DNA of 64,000 bases from Tetradesmus obliquus (lineage: Eukaryota; Chlorophyta; Chlorophyceae; Sphaeropleales; Scenedesmaceae), in the NCBI GenBank assembly GCA_030272155.1, contig CP126202.1, forward strand, positions 2,418,001 through 2,482,000. Reading direction: 5' to 3'. The notes under the pieces are model-generated. The model was not told where the DNA came from and did not search any database. It worked only from the letters and a program-made list of their open reading frames with translations. How positions within the stretch are numbered: the stretch's first letter is position 1; every line of letters begins with the position of its first letter. Positions 35,641-50,041 of the stretch are shown one piece after another. A program made the position numbers and the translations under genes.

Positions 35641-37815
35641 TGGTTGCTGGCGCTTGCTCGCCAAAGGGTTCAGGGAGTTGCCGCGTTAGCGCAGCTTGGT
35701 TGTACCTGGGTGATGGTCAAAATCGAGCATAGTGCTACCCACTAGGGAGATGTAGATTTACAGATCAGATGGCGACCAGACACGTGTGGTGGCTCGATTA
35801 AATCCCGGGACATGCGCGTTGCATGCGCATTTGCTTGCTGGCTGCGGTGTGTCAAGCGCTGCATGCATCTTTAGGGCTTCAGGCAGGTGCTTGTAACTGC
35901 AGCATGAGGCTGTGATCACCAGGACTCAGACATGTCTGCCTCTCAACCGACTGAGCTCATTCAGCAGCGACGTTCGCGCTATGCCGTGCATCCTGGACTT
36001 TTTCAGATCTTTTGAGCTGCGAGCAAAAGCACTGCAGTGCGTTGCCGCCACCACTGTGTGGGCGATTATTGGTTTAGAGCTGGCGCGTGACCTGCATTCA
36101 ACCTGGCGCACGACCTGGCAAGCTTTCAAGGCTTCAGCATGTTGCAGTGGCCACACAGTGCTCCCCACTACAGCGCCTGTAGAGTACTACCGGGCAATAG
36201 GACTGCTATAGTATAGCATTACAAAGGGTAAACATGACATTATATGCACTGAAAACCTTGGCTAGTGTCGGACCACCGTGGCAGTGCCTACACAGCACAA
36301 GCTCAACAACCATGGTGGCCACAGGCCCAGGCCCCACACCTGCGCGGTTCTAGACCTGATCACCAAACAACGACAGGCTGAACCCCACATCTGCACAGGG
36401 CCACCAGATGCTGCTAAAAGACGCAATTGTTTCATTCCATAGCCGTCAGTCATTGCTTCGCTGGCCCTTAACAAGCACAACCATCCAAAGCCCGTGCCCC
36501 AAGATTCCAACGTTCAGACAAGCAGCACTGCAGGGACTTGTCAAGCTTGCAGGCAAAGGAGTCCTTGCAAGTCCCTGTCTGTGTGCCTGCCTATCGACGT
36601 CCTTCAGCCCCTGAAATCAACATTTTTGAGTTGCTGTGCGCATGCTGTGCACGTGGCTTGCACCTGAGCAAACAGCAGTAACTAGCTGACATAGCAAGTG
36701 CATCTTCAACCGAATCATGTGCTGTGCACACCATCACACTGTGTGTACGACCTAGAATGATGCATGCCGTACAAAACTGTTGCAAATGCATTGAATGCTG
36801 TGCAGCCTCAAGAACTGCATTGCAAGTAGCTTCCTCCTGATCCCTCTAATGCATGTCATACATGCCCCACTTCAACAACCGCTGCAAGTGACCGTTGCAC
36901 TCCATGTCTGCAGACATCCCCTAGACGCTGTGTAAGGAATGCTGCAAATATGGAATTGTGGTGGCCAGCATTGACGCTCCAGCCATGCACGTGCACCCAG
37001 ACTTAGTGCTGACTACATGTTGAAGGCCGTGCGCGTGCTCCATAGCATGATTGCACAGCAGGGTACTGTGTGCTGTTTCAGTGGGTACATGCTGTAGCTG
37101 AGCACGCTGGTTCTGCAGGCGTTGAAGCTCTGTGTAGCTTGCCATGTGTCGTGAAGTATCGGCATTGTTGTTGATATGTGGTGTGTTGCTGTTCAAACAT
37201 GTATCATGCAGCATGCATATGCAAGACATCACCAGTGGCAAACATGATATGTAGTGCAGTGATGCCAAAGACGACAAGACTTCACATGCTGAGACCCACA
37301 GTATGTTGTTCAATCAGCAGTAATTGACACCATGACAGCGAGGTCTGCTGGTCATGCAGGCTGTACACACATGAGAAGCGCAGTGTCGGCACCACTTGTT
37401 TCATCATGCGTCCTGCAGCCCAGCTGTCAAGGCAGCTGCACCAAGCATAGCCACTCTTGTAAGCAGCGTCGCAGCAACCCTTGATCCTCAAGCACCAAGT
37501 GCAGCAGAGCAGGGGACAGGCTCTTCAAAACGGCAATGCAGCCACCTCCGATGCTATACCTAGGGGCAAGGAGCAGTGTGGATCTGCAACTTGAGCAACA
37601 AACACAGCTGTGTGTGCCAAACAGCAAGCAAGTCCACATGTGCTCCCATATGCAATGCAGAGCCTGCGTGATCCTGCTGCAGCTAGGACTTTAAAGGAGC
37701 AAGTGACTCAGCAACGGGCAGCAAACAACACACCAACACCTGCACCGACAACAAGAAACCCCGCACACGTTGATGCATGTCAGGCAGGGCCAGCCCGGTG
37801 CTGTTGTGGCGGCCT
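35641..37815. other. Intergenic region between convergent genes
   Basis: Downstream of UGGT and of the convergent minus-strand gene. It contains the UGGT 3' UTR (TGTAA at 35892). No frame with coding character, no known RNA and no repeat was seen in the rest. Confidence 0.6.
35892..35896 (+). terminator. TGTAA poly(A) signal of UGGT
   Basis: This is the TGTAA I found about 252 bp past the UGGT stop, matching the chlorophyte signal and a typical 3' UTR length. Confidence 0.5.
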
Positions 37816-40800
37816 TCAGCCTGCTGATGTGAAGCAAGCAAGCTTGCCGTCGATTGGGATTTCATCCCTGTAGAGCAGCTGCGGGTGGTTGATGCTTCCA
37901 AGGAAGCCAGCTAGACTCTCCTCAGGGCACTGCGTGGTGACCTGGGAGAAGCAGCCCCTGATGTATCCATTGTGGTATGCTGCGGTGCAGGTGCCACACC
38001 TGTTGAAGCCCACCGCCGTAATGAAACACTTGTACACCAGGTTGTTACCGGTGACAGCGGGCCCACCAGGAGCCAGCCAAAACTGGTACTCGGACTCCGT
38101 GCCTGCTCTGCCAACAGGCAGCTCAACAGGGCAGCCCGTGTTGCCAGCGAGTGAGGTGGCTGCTGACACACAGCCGATGACTGGAGCAGCAGCAGCATCT
38201 GCTGTGAGGCTGGCCACTATTGGGACACCTGGAAAATCAATTTCGGAGCTGCCTGTGCACGTTGGGGGCTTCCTGGCGCAAGCTGCAGCGGCGATGCCGT
38301 GCGGGTTGGGCAATGCCGCTGGCACTGCATTGTCCCAGTACGAAACATTGGCAGGCTGCAAGGAAGCATGGAAGTACCTGGCAGGAGGCAGCCAAACAGA
38401 TAGAGCAGGTGTAAAAGCAGGAAAAAAATATCACACTACTTTGGTTGACGCACAAACTCTGACAGTTTTGACAGCGCGAGTCCACCCAAATTTCACCAGC
38501 ACTGATGTAGCGTGCCTTCTAGGCTGAGGACGTAGCAAACTTGCTACGCCTTCCAGAACCAGCTTTGACACAACAACGTGCAAGGCTCAAGGGACGTTAT
38601 CTCACAGGTGAACTAGACTGCAAACAGAGCTGGCTGACGCCTGCTTACCTGAATGCGGTGGGGCACTGCATGTATGTAAAGCCTGCAGTGGACCCTGTCC
38701 AATACTTGTCGAGAGTGCAGCCTCGCAGCACAGTCTGGCCTAGGCCCGCTGGCCCGCTGGCAATTGTGCGTGCAATCTCTTCCCCCATCTCCACAGTGCT
38801 GCAAGAGCAGTCGACAGCAGTGCAATCGGCGAGCAGTGAAAGCCTGAAGGCGTGAAAACGCGCCACACTAAAGCAAGCAACACTAGAATGCTGCTTCAGG
38901 CGAATCATATGGTGTCCTGCATTGCCTTGCTGGCAAAATATGCTGTTGTGAGTTGATGCTTGCTTGCAGAGCTCAGAACTGATGCTGAGGCACACACGCA
39001 CACAGTCAGCTGTGCTGCTGTGCCTGTTGCCTTGCAAGTTAATTTGGTTTGGAGTAGTTGACTGGGTGGTGTATTTGGCATCATTGTGATTGCTGAGATA
39101 CCACAGCACAGCATGCTGTGTCACCCGCATGTGCTGCATAGCTGATCTGGACCATTTTTGCAGGACATCGACATCAAAGCCCACAGAAACACTACATGCT
39201 AAGTTGGCTGGGACACAGCAAATTGAGCCTAAAGCCCAAGAGCCTACCTCTCCCCGAAGTTTGTGTTGCTGCAAGCAGAAAAGCGTGCAGCAGGGCGCGT
39301 CAAGTCCTTGAAACAGCAGCTTTGCAGTGATACATGTCACTGTTGTACATGCAATACTCGTCGTGTGCGTCACTTTGATCAGAGCTAGCTAGCTATAGTG
39401 GCAACACCCTTGGGTTGTGCAAAGCAACACACACTGGCGTAAGGGGGATTTTCATCACACACGTGTTGTCCGATGTGCAGCAACTTGGAGATGGCGCTGT
39501 CTGGACATATGACTGTCATAGGCTTGACGCAGCTGTGATCATCTTCCTATGCACTCTGGAAATGCAGGGTACTGCTGCCTTGACCTCAGCGATGCATTGA
39601 AACTGTCTTGCCATCACTCAACAGCACGGTCGCCGCGCATCTGTGTCCAGCAAGCATTGATTTCAAGTTCAAGTAAACCAAAACTGTGCACAGCTAGCAG
39701 ACACAGCTGTGTTCTCACCAGTTGGCATTGCCGCCATTTGTCTTCCAGCATTCCTTCAATATCGGCAGTCTAATTGGATTGTTGGGCTTCTTGTACCAAG
39801 CAAAGTCATAACCTTCTGGGCAGTTCTGGTCAGCACCATCTTCCTGCCAATTAGCTGTCTTTTCCAAGCAGCCAACCTCTAATCCCCCAGAGGTGTCAGC
39901 CCCGTCGCGCAGAACAATGTAGTCCAGTGTGCCATACTTTTCAGCACATGCATTTGGAACCTTTGTGCCGCATTGCGCCAGCTCGGCTGCATTGCTGCGC
40001 TCTTCGTACATCAGCAGCTCAGTCACAGGGTTGCAAGGCGCAACACATCCCGCCAACTCGGTTGGAAAGTACATATTCATCGCAGGTTGGGGGTATGCGC
40101 CAGCATACAAGTCGGCGCAGCTCTTGCCGGCAGGTAAGCCCTGCTGGCATGCAACTGGCTTTGCTCTGAACCCATCTTTCCCAAAGTAAAAGTAGTACGG
40201 CCAGGGGCAATCATAAGAGGTGCTCTCACTGCAGCCCTTGAGAGCTGTACCTGAATTGTCGAAGAGCTGGAAGGTGCCAGCCACAGTGGAGTCTTTTGCT
40301 GTATAATCTGCGCACGTGGTGATGCTGCCAGGATCAGGCACACACTGCGCAGTGGGGCAGCAAGTATGCGGCACAATGCACGCGCTGTGGTTAGCTCGCA
40401 AGACTGGCTTCCTTGGTGGCGTCACTCGATGCCCATCAGCTTCAAATGCGCACAGTTGCTTGCCGTGTCGGCCTCCCTCGCCCCTCATGCAAGACACTAC
40501 AATCTGCTGTTTCAGCCAGGCAGCAAGTATCATCAGTGTGCAGTGCGCACAATGCATCACGCATGGGGTTCAACTGCTTCCAATAATGCGGCACCCACAC
40601 ATGCATAAGCTGCCTAGTTACTTGGGACCCAGATGCACGTCAAAGCCTCTTGGCTGCTGCAGCACTTACGAACATAACAGGAGACGAGATGTCGGGTATC
40701 CCTGCCGACATCAGCGTGAACGGGTGGCTTGGGACATCCCGATCGCACAAGATGTCCAGCTGACCCTGCGGGTCAAAGGTACTGCCAACACACCCCGTGA

Positions 40801-43800
40801 TGATATCAGCGGTCGCTGAAGGTAGCGCCTGCAGCGGGTTGACACTGTCAGTTCGGATAACACTCAGCACTGATGGGCACGTGTACCGCACGGCAGGGGT
40901 GACACCTACACCGGGGCCGGATGCTGCCCTGATGCAAGCTTCCAGCGTTGAGCGAATGTATCCAGGCGTGCTGTAGGATAGCTGAGGGGCTGCCGGCGCC
41001 TCGCAGGCTGCAGGGGAGCCAGCTTGGCTGCAGCGGTCAAGCGTGAAAGTGCCTTTTGAAGCCGTCACCGTGAGGAACTGGATACGGTATGCACCAGGGC
41101 AGTACTTGACGCTCGAGTGCACACAGCCCATCAGTGTGCCATCTCTCTTGCTGACTGGCAGGGGGTAACTAGCAGCTTGTCCAGCACCGCATGCTGGGAG
41201 ATCGCTTGGGGCATAGCAATCCAATGCAAGCAGTGTCTCATCGTTATACCCTATGCCGGGGCTTTCTCTGTAGAGGCCAATGCGGTATGCTGAAGGACAG
41301 TTGGACCCCAGTGCCATGCATTGCACCTTATCGTTGACCGTGCCCCACACTGCAATCGGGTACGCCGAGTGACAGTATGCACTCCTTGATTGGCAGCCTT
41401 GGATTACTCCAAGCTTGTTGACCAGAGGAATCAGCCCAGAGCCACACCAAGCCTGGCAGCTGGCACATGCTGCTTGCAGAATTTGAAGCAGGTGCAGAGC
41501 ATGCGTGTGTCAGGTGGCTTGCAGAAAAATACTGTCAGCATATGGGTCTCAACACAGCAGCCGCACAGCCTGCCAGGTGTTGTGTTGTATGGACGGTCCA
41601 ACGGCATCCTGCTGGCAGCTGCAGCATGACAGCAAGCTGAACAAACAGTGTTCATGTCTGATCAAGACATTACACGACATATTCTTGTTGACATGGCTGC
41701 TCCTGCATACTGCAGCTGCCACAGATTCAGCCCCGCTTTTTTATGCTCACTTGCGCAAGTACCAGATTGGCACGTGGATGGATAGTTAGGTGGGAACGTG
41801 GGTGGGTCCATGATTGCTCCCATAATGCGAACAGTCCTTTCCAGTGCCCGTCTGCTGACCGGAGGAGTGCACAGCTGCCCTTCATTCACGCTGGTGTAGT
41901 TGCAGAACTCGGCGCCGGCACAGTAGCCAACCCGGCACGTGGTGTTGGTGCAGGGGGTGGCCACGCAGGCACCTGCATAGTCAGGCACACAGCAGCAACA
42001 AATGCAAGAGCAGGCGTTGCACTTGCAGATCATCTGTGCACACAATTTTTGTTGCTGAAAGCTGCTCCGTCTACTTGACACATCGGCCTGCAGCTTCCAA
42101 GGTTTTGTGCATCAATGCAAAGAAACTATTTAAGCAGCTAACCAGCGCAGTGCTGCAACATTCTGGTGCATCCAAATGTGCTGAAGCAAGCAGTGGACAA
42201 GAAACAAACAGAACACTTGCCAGAGTGCTGTTGCGTCTGAAGCCGCATCTAGTTCTCATAAAAAGCAGCGCCACATGAAAGCAGAACAGCTGCCACCTTA
42301 CAAAAACATGATGCGGTGGCTGCATCTGCATTCCATCAAGACGCGTTGAGACTGGCAATTTTGATAAAACATTTGTACCTGAGCCATTTGCATAACAAGG
42401 AGTGCAACGCTGGACAGCAAAACCACTGTTGGTTGACTCACCCACACATGATGCTGTGGCTGCATCCCATTTGTAGCCTGGCTGGCACTGACAGTTGAAG
42501 CCATATCCAGGAGCCGGCACATCGCTGCAGCTGTCAGGCACGGCATTTTGAACTGTATTACAGGGGCTGTACAGGCAGCCATTCTCATCCACGCACAGCT
42601 TCACAACATCATTCCAAACGTAGCCCCAGCTGCAGCCACACATGTAGCCTGTAGGTGTGTTGAAACAGGCACCTGGGAAGGCGTGGGGTATGCCGCTGCA
42701 TACGTCAAACTGCTTGCACACGTCGATGCCTGCGGCAGCAGTTGGAATTAGCAGCAGCATTGGTGATGTGGGCTGCAATGCAGCCGTGAAACATGTTTTT
42801 TCATTGCGGCTGCCGTGCTTCAATCGGATCGAGCAACGTGCATGGCTTGCCTGGGCTTCACATTTACATGACAGTGTGTGACTGGGCAGTCAGCCGTCTA
42901 GCACATTTAGTGCAGTGTACAGCAACACAGGTTCTACTTGACGTACGATGCGGGTGCTTGAAGCACTTGAGCGATTTGGATGGCTTGCCTGGCCTGCAAA
43001 TTTCATGAGAGTGGGTGGCTGTCACAGGCAGCCATATCTAGCAGTTAGCAGCGCATGCAGTGCAGAGTACAGCAGCACATGTGATGTACATCAGCTTGTT
43101 TGACAACAAACCACGCACTCCACTCACGTGTGCATGTGCTGATAGCCCTGTTCCACTCATAGCCCGCAGTGCATGTGCAATCGAAGCCGCTGCCAGCCAG
43201 CACGCAGCTGTTGTTGACTGCAAAGGTGATGCTGTTGCAGGGACTGCTGGCGCATGCTGTCACAATCTCTGTTGCCATTAAAGAAAGGTGAAGCACACAC
43301 AGTGCATAGTCTGAGCAATGGAACAAAACAGTCAGCAACAGTGATCACAGTGGACACACCTGCATGCATATATATGCACATCCAAGGCCTCCTTTAGAGG
43401 CCTGCTGCTAGGATTGCATGATATCATACAGAGCAATGCATTTGAAGATTTGTGTCAACAGCAAGTCACTGCGAGGATTGCATGATGTCATACAGAGCAA
43501 TGCATTTGAAGATTTGTGTCAACATTAAGTCACAACGTTGCCAGGTTGCTGATGTGGTGCTGCTGCTTTGCCGCTCATGATCGCACCATACACTCTGAAA
43601 AAGGTGGCCAAACTCAAACAAAACCCACTCACGTGTGCATTTTGTGGTCGTCCGATTCCACTCATAGCCCGCAGTGCAGGCACAGTCAAAGCCGCTGGCA
43701 ACCAGCACGCAGCTGTTGTTGACTGCAAAGGTGATGCTGTCGCAGGGACTGCCGGTGCACGCAGTTGCAGGCGCCTCTGTTGCAACCACAGACAGTTGCA

Positions 43801-44025
43801 GCACACACAGGGCAAAGATTAAATTAGCTGGGAGACTTCCAGCAGCAGAGACATGCCCCCTGTCTGCAGCTATGAATGACGCAAATTTTCAAAGTTGCCG
43901 CATCATCATAAAGCACAACTCAGCTATTTGAAGCAGACATACTGAGCACCAGTGCTGTGCCGAACACCTGACAACATGTGCTTACCCCTATGAATTTCAG
44001 GCGCTGTGTGTGCGACCTAACCAAT

Positions 44026-44074
<49 letters not shown>

Positions 44075-46781
44075 CGTCCTCACCTTTGACGCAGGCTGCA
44101 GCGCTGCCGTTCCACACCCAACCGCTCTCACAGCTGCAGCTGTACTGGCTGCTGCTGCCTGGCAGGGGCATGCAGGAGGTGCTGAGGGCATGCGACTGGC
44201 TGCTGCATGGGCTGGTTGAGCAGCCGTTAAACTCTGTTGCAGGCGATAGACAGGTTCACAAGCAGACATGAGTACGCAACTGCTGTCCTCATCACATGCT
44301 TGGATGGATCATGACACAATCAAGTGCTGCTGCAGGCTGCAGCACTGCTTGCCTTTAGTGTGCAGCTGGCTGTACCGTGCAAGCCAGCATTGTGCAGTGC
44401 AACTCCCTGCAATTGCACAGCTTGCTGTGATAGTAGACTTTGAATTGAAACAGATGAGCCGCTTCGGATCTAACAAGCCTGCTGCTGCAAATGACTATGC
44501 GGCTGGCTCTCACCGCATGCTCCTGCACGGCACGTGCCGGTGTGTGTGGCATTTGCACATGCAGCGCCATTGGCCAAGGTTGTCACATTGCAGGCCCCAG
44601 TCAGAGGGTCACATGCAGCCATCTCACACAGAGCGCCTGTGCCGCACTGCCGCAGCTTGCAGTAGTCTGCAGCAGCAGATACATGGCAAACAATGCCAGC
44701 AGTCAGGCCCGGCCCGATTGGCTCTGCTGGGCTGAGCAGCACCTCCAGGTTTGCTCACTTGTGTGCTAAGTTGTGACTACTAGTGTGACAGTTGGTGCTC
44801 TGCAGCGTGTTCAAACACGCTCAAGTGTGCTTGCCACACCAAGCCCTGATTGACATGTTTTATGCTCGCGTGTGATTGCTAGCGTGCCAGATTTCTAGAG
44901 TGTGCTCTGCAGCGTATTCAAACAGGCTGAAGTGTGCTCAATCCCATGTCTCCTGATAAAACGGCTCATGAGCCTCACCTAATGGGGTCTTCACATTGCC
45001 GTTCTCATCACAACCAGCAACAATGTACTCACAAAGATGCTAAAACAGCACGCTCACTAGTGGGCTCACCAGCAACTCTAGTGCCGCTCACCCACTGGGT
45101 TCTTCACGTTGCCATTCTCATCGCACTCCTGTGCAGTCAGCCCCGGCCCAAACGGCTCCGCAGGGCTGAACAGCGCAGGCAAGGGCAGCGCCTGGAAGCC
45201 AAAGCTGGCAGCCAGCAACTTCAGTGTGCTCACCTAATGGGGTCTTCACGTTGCTAATCCCATCGCACTCAGCAGCAGTGTACTCTCAACTATGCTCACA
45301 ACCAGCCTGCTCACTAATGTGCTCACCAGCAACTCTAGTGCCGCTCACCAACTGGGTTCTTCACGTTGCCGTTCTCATCACACTCCTGTGCCGGCAGCCC
45401 TGGCCCAAACGGCTCTGCAGGGCTGAACAGCGCAGGCAAGGGCAGCGCCTGGAAGCCAAAGCTGGCAGCCAGCGACTTCAGTGTGCTCAGCTAATGGGGT
45501 CTTCACGTTGCTAATCCCATCGCACTCAGCAGCAGTGTACTTACCACTATGCTCGCAACAGCGCGCTCACTAGTGCGCTCAACCAGCAACTCTAGTACCG
45601 CTCACCCACTGGGTTCTTCACGTTGCCACTCCCATCACACTCAGCAGCACTGTACTCACCAATATGCTCAACAGCGCGCTCAACCAGCAAATCTAGTGCC
45701 GCTCACCCACTGGGTTCTTCACGTTGCCGTTCGCATCACACTTCCACGAAGTTGCTTGTGACATGCTGGATACTGTGCACAAGGGCCCTGACTGGTGCGT
45801 GTGCTGTCAAGGCTGTGCTAAGCCACTCACCCACTGGGTTTTTGACGTTGCCGTTCTCATCACACTCCTGTGCCGTCAGCCCCGGCCCAAACGGCTCTGC
45901 AGGGCTGAACAGCGCAGGCGAGGGCAGCGCCTGGATGTCAAAGCTGGCAGCCAGCAACTTCAGTGTGCTCGCCTTCACGTTGCCATCCACGTCACACTCT
46001 GTAGTATTGTACTCACCAATATGCTCACAACAGCGCGCTCACTAGTGGGCTCACCAGCAACTCTAGTGCCGCTCACCAACTGAGTTCTTCTCGTTGCCAC
46101 TCCCATCACACTCAGCAGCAGTGTACTTACCACTATGCTCACAACAGCGCGCTCACTAGTGCGCTCAACCAGCAAATCTAGTGCCGCTCACCCACTGGGT
46201 TCTTCACGTTGCCACTCCCATCACACTCAGCAGCACTGTACTCACCAATATGCTCAACAGCGCGCTCACTAGTGGGCTCAACCAGCAAATCTAGTGCCGC
46301 TCACCCACTGGGTTCTTCACGTTGCCGTTCTCATCACACTCCTGGGCCGTCAGCCCCGGCCCAAACGGCTCTGCAGGGCTGAACAGCGCAGGCGAGGGCA
46401 GCGTCTGGAAGCCAAAGCTTGCAGCCAGTGAGCCCTGCGGCAGATCTGCAACAGCTGCTCTGACGACTGCAGAAGACACGCCACCCGCAAGCCGCGGATT
46501 TGTGGCTGTTTGTGTAGCTGCTGCTGCAGCGGCAGGGGCCTCAACCCCGGGCAGGGAGTTGGCGGCTTCAGCACTTGCTGGAGCGCTGCGTATGCGTGTC
46601 AGAGGTTTGGGGATTGCGATGCTGATGCTTGAGAGGGGGTAGGAGGGTGGGAGGCCCATGGATGCCCGCACTGCAGCCTGCAGTGCTGCAAGGGCTGGGG
46701 AGCTGCCTACAGGGCTTGGGAAGCTGCTGCTGGGGCCAGAAAGCAAGTAGTGAATGGTGTAGACACCTGCAGCAGCAGCAG

Positions 46782-46816
<35 letters not shown>

Positions 46817-49800
46817 TCAGCATCAGCAGCAGTGAAGCAGGCACTGAAACAAGAGCAGTTGAGTGCAGCCTGCAGTGCAGCCAGTGCTGGGGAGCTGCCC
46901 ACTGGGCTTGGGAAGCTGCTGCTGGGGCCAGACAGCGAGTAGTGGATGGTGTAAACGCCTGCAGCAGCAGCAGCAGCAGCGGCAGCGGCACGTGAACACT
47001 AGGTGAAACTGCTCAGCACCCCCGCGGCGGGGCCGACAGCAGGAAATGGATGGTGTACACACCTGCAGCAGCAGCAGCTTCTCTCATGCCTTCACAGCTA
47101 CGGTGGTTTCGGGTTGGAACCAACGGCTGACAGCCAACAGCAATTGACAACTGGGAGCTAGTAAAACAGGAGCGTGTCTCTGCTGGTGCTACTCACGTGT
47201 GCAGTATCCGGACACGCAGTTGCCAGGCCCGCCCTGGTACGCGCATGCTGTGCCATCGGCCATGTTTGAAATGCGGCAGAGGCCTGTGTTGGGGTGGCAG
47301 ATGAGTATCGGTGTCTTCACTGTGCTGCCATCTTCTTGCAGCAGCTGCTGACAAGGCGGGGTGCTGCAGACTGGCGCCTTGCAGAGATCTGTAGCACGGG
47401 CAGTCACCCAGAACTTGCCTCAGGGTTTCAGTCTGCAGGGCTCACTGCGCAATATGCTGCATGCAAAGGACAGGGAAGCACAGAACACTGCCCTGCACTG
47501 CTTTGCTGTTGCTGCAAGCAGGTTTAAGCATAGCATTGTTGATTATAGGCATGCCACATGTAGGGCTGGATCAGGCGGAAGCAGCATGCATGGATATGAG
47601 GGCATACAAGTCATAAGCAGGAGCAACATCGTCTTCATGCACACTCACCCATGCACTTGCCATCCTTGCAGGTGCTCGGCCTGCCCCTGAGCACACACGC
47701 CTCCCCATCTGCCTTATCACAGCATGATGTGTCACATGTTCCAGTCAGGGAGCTGCACAGCGGCTCTTTTGCAGCACAGGCCGGCGGCTGCGGGCACTCT
47801 ACTCCGCTGCACTTGAGCGCACACTGGTCCTGCAGTGTGGAGTTGAACCTGAATGTGTACGACCTAAACCTCGCCCCTGTTACTTTGTCGGCTGCGCCGG
47901 TTCCGGGGTAGCTGTTCACTACGCCACCCTGCAGCAGGTGCTTTGCAATTGCCACCCCAGGCGATGGCTCTGCCGATGTAGTAGTATTGAAGTTGTGGCA
48001 GAGGTATCCATCATAGCCAGCATAACTTGCAGATCCCCGTATGCCGTAAAAAGCGCTGACAAAACCGCGTAGCTGCTGCTCCTGGAAGCTCCCAGAAGTG
48101 ACAGCTGACCTGTCTGCTGCCAGGTAGACGACTGTGCGGGCAGGGGTGCTGCTTGCAGGGTCGTTGCGGTACTTTTCAAACCAGCTGGGCCTGCGGCATA
48201 GCAGCCACGTGCAGGATAACTGCTGTTATGCAATGTGTGATTACCTAATGTGTGACGTCATCACCTAGAGAGCATGGTGCAATCAATGTAAAAGGCCTCA
48301 TCTGCCTGATTTCGGTTTACTGTCCCCGACCCATGAAAGAAAGAACGGAACCGGCACCCCGCTGGTAAAACGCAGACATCACAAAACTGCCCAGCTCACG
48401 TCAGTGACATGTCACATAACATGTTACATGTTTGACTCACCTCAGCGCAAACAGGCCGTCGCCAGTCAACACCATGCGGCCAGCTTGCCAGTCCCTCATC
48501 CGCTCATCACTGAAGTCAGTTGGAGCCCTTGCCAGAATGATTGGCTCCTCCCCACTCAAATCAGCATCTCCAATTGTTATAACAGCCACAAATGCATACT
48601 TTGACCAGCCGATGAAGTCTTCCAGGGAGGGCGGGCCTTCCGGGCACACTGTTATATTGTTACATTTGAATGTGACGCTGTAGCCTTGCCGCTGGAAGAG
48701 GGCCGCAATCTCGGATGACTCATCGCCATACGCACAGCTGTTTTCGGAGTAGAATGGGGAAAGAACCAGCACCAGACCCTTTGAGTTTGAGCACTGAGAC
48801 TGAGAGGTGTCTTGCAGGACTGACCTGCTGGGGAAACTGTGCATTTCAGGTGGTGTCTCACTGTCAGTAGGCCTGCTGTGCCGGCTGAATGGAGGTTGAA
48901 CCAGGGCTGTTTGTTCTGCTGCAGAAGCTGCAGCTGCGCTGTGTATGACTTGATGCTGCTGTACTCCCTGATGCTGCTGCTGCTGCTGCTGCTGAGATGC
49001 ATCCATCCCTGCACCCTCTGCTGCACTGTACAGCAGCTGGCGCCGCCCTGCTCGGCTGCCGCACTTGCTGCCGCCCAGCACACTTGCCGAGTAATCAGCA
49101 GTAGCCAGCACCATGCAAGGGAAGCCATCCACAGTAGAGAACTCCACGCGCCGCTCACTGCCCCTCCTCACACTTGCAGGATCCACCTTGGCTATCAGCT
49201 CAGTGATGTTGACAGCTTGTGAGGACCTGTTGGACTGGACTGGGCTGCCTTGTGCCACCTGGAAGCTTGCTGCTGCTGCTGCTGCTGCTGCTGCCGGGGT
49301 GCTCCTGGTACCCTTGTTCAGCTGAAGCAGTAGGTCATAGACTTGCTGGGTGGCACTCTCAGGGCTCGCGCCGCCATCTAGCAGTTGCTCCAGCTTCTGC
49401 TGTGCACTTTCCACAAGCTTTTTCGTTGGGAAGACTTGCAGGAGCGTGTCGTAGTCCGTCGTGATGGCTGCCACGCGCCAATGTGCCAATGCAGCATACA
49501 TAACATCCCGAAGCAACATGGCAGCAGCAACAGGACGGCAGCAATCACAGAGGGAACATTGGCATGCCCATGTAAATGCGGGGCAGATCTACAGCCAAAC
49601 ACCAGCTGTGCAACTATGCAATAGTCCAGGAACTGCTGATTATGTATGCAGCAGCCAGGCGCACACACAGAGACCAGTAGTGGCGCAGGGGCACCTATTC
49701 TGTGTGAACACCTGCCATCTCCTGCCATACAACATTGCATACATAACTTCGGTAGTATTGTATGCGCAGGTAATCGCAAGCATACACATCCACAATCGGT

Positions 49801-50008
49801 AACGGGGTACCTTTCCCGCCCACCTGAAATCTCCACAGTAGAGCTCACGATCTGCTCAAGCAGCGACACGTAGAACTCCTTGTAAACCGCCTGGCCCGTC
49901 TTTTTGAACTGAATGTATACCATATTTGAATAAAGGCCATCGCCCGCGTAGCGGTCGTCGTGTTCCCTCCCACCATCATCGTAAAGGATGCCGACCTGGT
50001 CGGCCAGC

Positions 50009-50041
<33 letters not shown>

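Larger units (their letters stand above)
42442..44233 (-). other. EGF-like domains encoded by phase 1-1 exons
   Basis: Exons 44233-44084, 43776-43633 and 43268-43128 each encode one EGF-like module, and 42729-42442 encodes two. The 43776 and 43268 exons are clear tandem paralogues: both contain SITFAVNNSCVL and the CTAGYEWNR signature. The cysteine order CxxSPC...C...CxC...GYxW...C fits EGF. All four exons begin and end in phase 1. Confidence 0.85.

Noticed and set aside
35938-35966. tRNA-like A-box on the minus strand (TGAGCTCAGTCGGTTGAGAG)
   Set aside because: It looks like a tRNA D-arm, but no proper anticodon loop, T-arm or GGTTCGAATCC-type B-box follows, and no permuted arrangement was found nearby.
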